Positions 63,810 through 64,000 of a stretch of DNA of 64,000 bases are shown here, in pieces. The notes under the pieces are model-generated. The model made no database searches. It was not told the DNA's origin and saw nothing but the letters and a program-made list of their open reading frames with translations. This stretch comes from Nitzschia sp. DOCU1 (Eukaryota > Bacillariophyta > Bacillariophyceae > Bacillariales > Bacillariaceae): the NCBI GenBank assembly GCA_951394045.1, contig OX595997.1, forward strand, positions 1,550,001-1,614,000, read 5' to 3'. Made by a program: the position numbers and the translations under genes. Position 1 is the stretch's first letter. The number at the start of each line of letters is the position of its first letter.

Positions 63810-64000
63810 ATGAAAAACATTTGTTATTGGATAGCACTCACGTGCATTGGCGCCTCGCTAGGGGCCGAAGATCAATTTAACTATCGCGAAACTGAAGGCA
63901 ACGACTATGGTCCTGAAGATTGGGGCCAAGTAACATGTGATGAAGTTGGGGAATGTCCTGGTTGGCCCGATGGCTGGAAGTCAGCGGTCGGGTGGGAACT
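63810..64000 (+). CDS. alpha-carbonic anhydrase, N-terminal part (cut by window end)
   Basis: The frame opens at ATG 63810 and is open to the end (63 codons plus 2 nt). MKNICYWIALTCIGASLGAE is a signal peptide. The start of the mature protein, with NYRETEGNDYGPEDWGQVTC, then DEVGECPGWPDGWKSAVGWE, matches the N-terminal YGPEDWG region of alpha-type carbonic anhydrases. The enzyme interconverts CO2 and bicarbonate; in diatoms alpha-CAs act in or around the plastid as part of carbon concentration. The zinc-binding histidines would lie beyond the window, so activity cannot be judged here. The signal peptide fits ER or plastid-periphery targeting; no ASAF motif is visible at the cleavage site. Confidence 0.85.
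   Translation, partial: MKNICYWIALTCIGASLGAEDQFNYRETEGNDYGPEDWGQVTCDEVGECPGWPDGWKSAVGWE

Noticed and set aside
1..64000. CRISPR array or prokaryotic operons
   Set aside because: Spliced genes, single-gene spacing and plastid import signals show eukaryotic DNA; no spacer-repeat array seen.

Overview
The window looks like nuclear DNA of a diatom, most probably a raphid pennate such as Phaeodactylum tricornutum (inference; no marker gene proves the species). Genes are spaced monocistronic units on both strands. At least ten carry short GT-AG introns of 62-103 nt that restore family-typical protein sequence. Several N-termini read as signal peptide plus an ASAFAP-like plastid motif. Several families are known to be expanded in diatoms: DUF6824-type proteins, kinases with an insert after the glycine loop, proteins with mucin-like PS-rich ectodomains, and alpha-carbonic anhydrase.

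Layout. 0.7-6 kb: a frameshifted ENT-like transporter, a TspO-like membrane protein, and two tandem coiled-coil genes that share an E2F-like promoter module. 6-15 kb: serine carboxypeptidase (S10), plastid thioredoxin-like protein, a four-helix membrane protein, a diatom-type hypothetical, a 792-bp terminal-inverted-repeat element carrying a gene fragment, and anthranilate phosphoribosyltransferase. 15-24 kb: a small conserved protein, an RS-rich repeat protein, a GH16 glucanase-like protein with a lysine/serine-rich tail, a RidA-family protein and a 728-residue secretory-pathway protein. 24-29 kb is nearly gene-free, with two weak or hypothetical ORFs. 29-41.6 kb: a single-pass PDZ protein, a HAD-like plastid protein, a two-Rossmann flavoprotein, PGS1 phosphatidylglycerophosphate synthase, a degenerate tandem duplication, and a globin with a long disordered tail. 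42-45.4 kb: a degenerate short-period repeat and an intact DUF6824 gene next to a broken, internally duplicated paralog. 46-55 kb: a glycosyltransferase-like protein, a duplicated beta-helix membrane protein, a protein kinase and DNA polymerase kappa. 55.3-62.8 kb: two 3,088-bp direct repeats with one difference noted, flanking a small methyltransferase gene. The window ends inside an alpha-carbonic anhydrase gene.

The genes do not form one pathway. The parts that stand out are the recent 3.1-kb repeat pair with its many TACCGGTA palindromes, the inverted-repeat element with a captured SANT-like fragment, the shared E2F-like module of the coiled-coil pair, and the wall or surface proteins (GH16 tail, PDZ protein, beta-helix protein).
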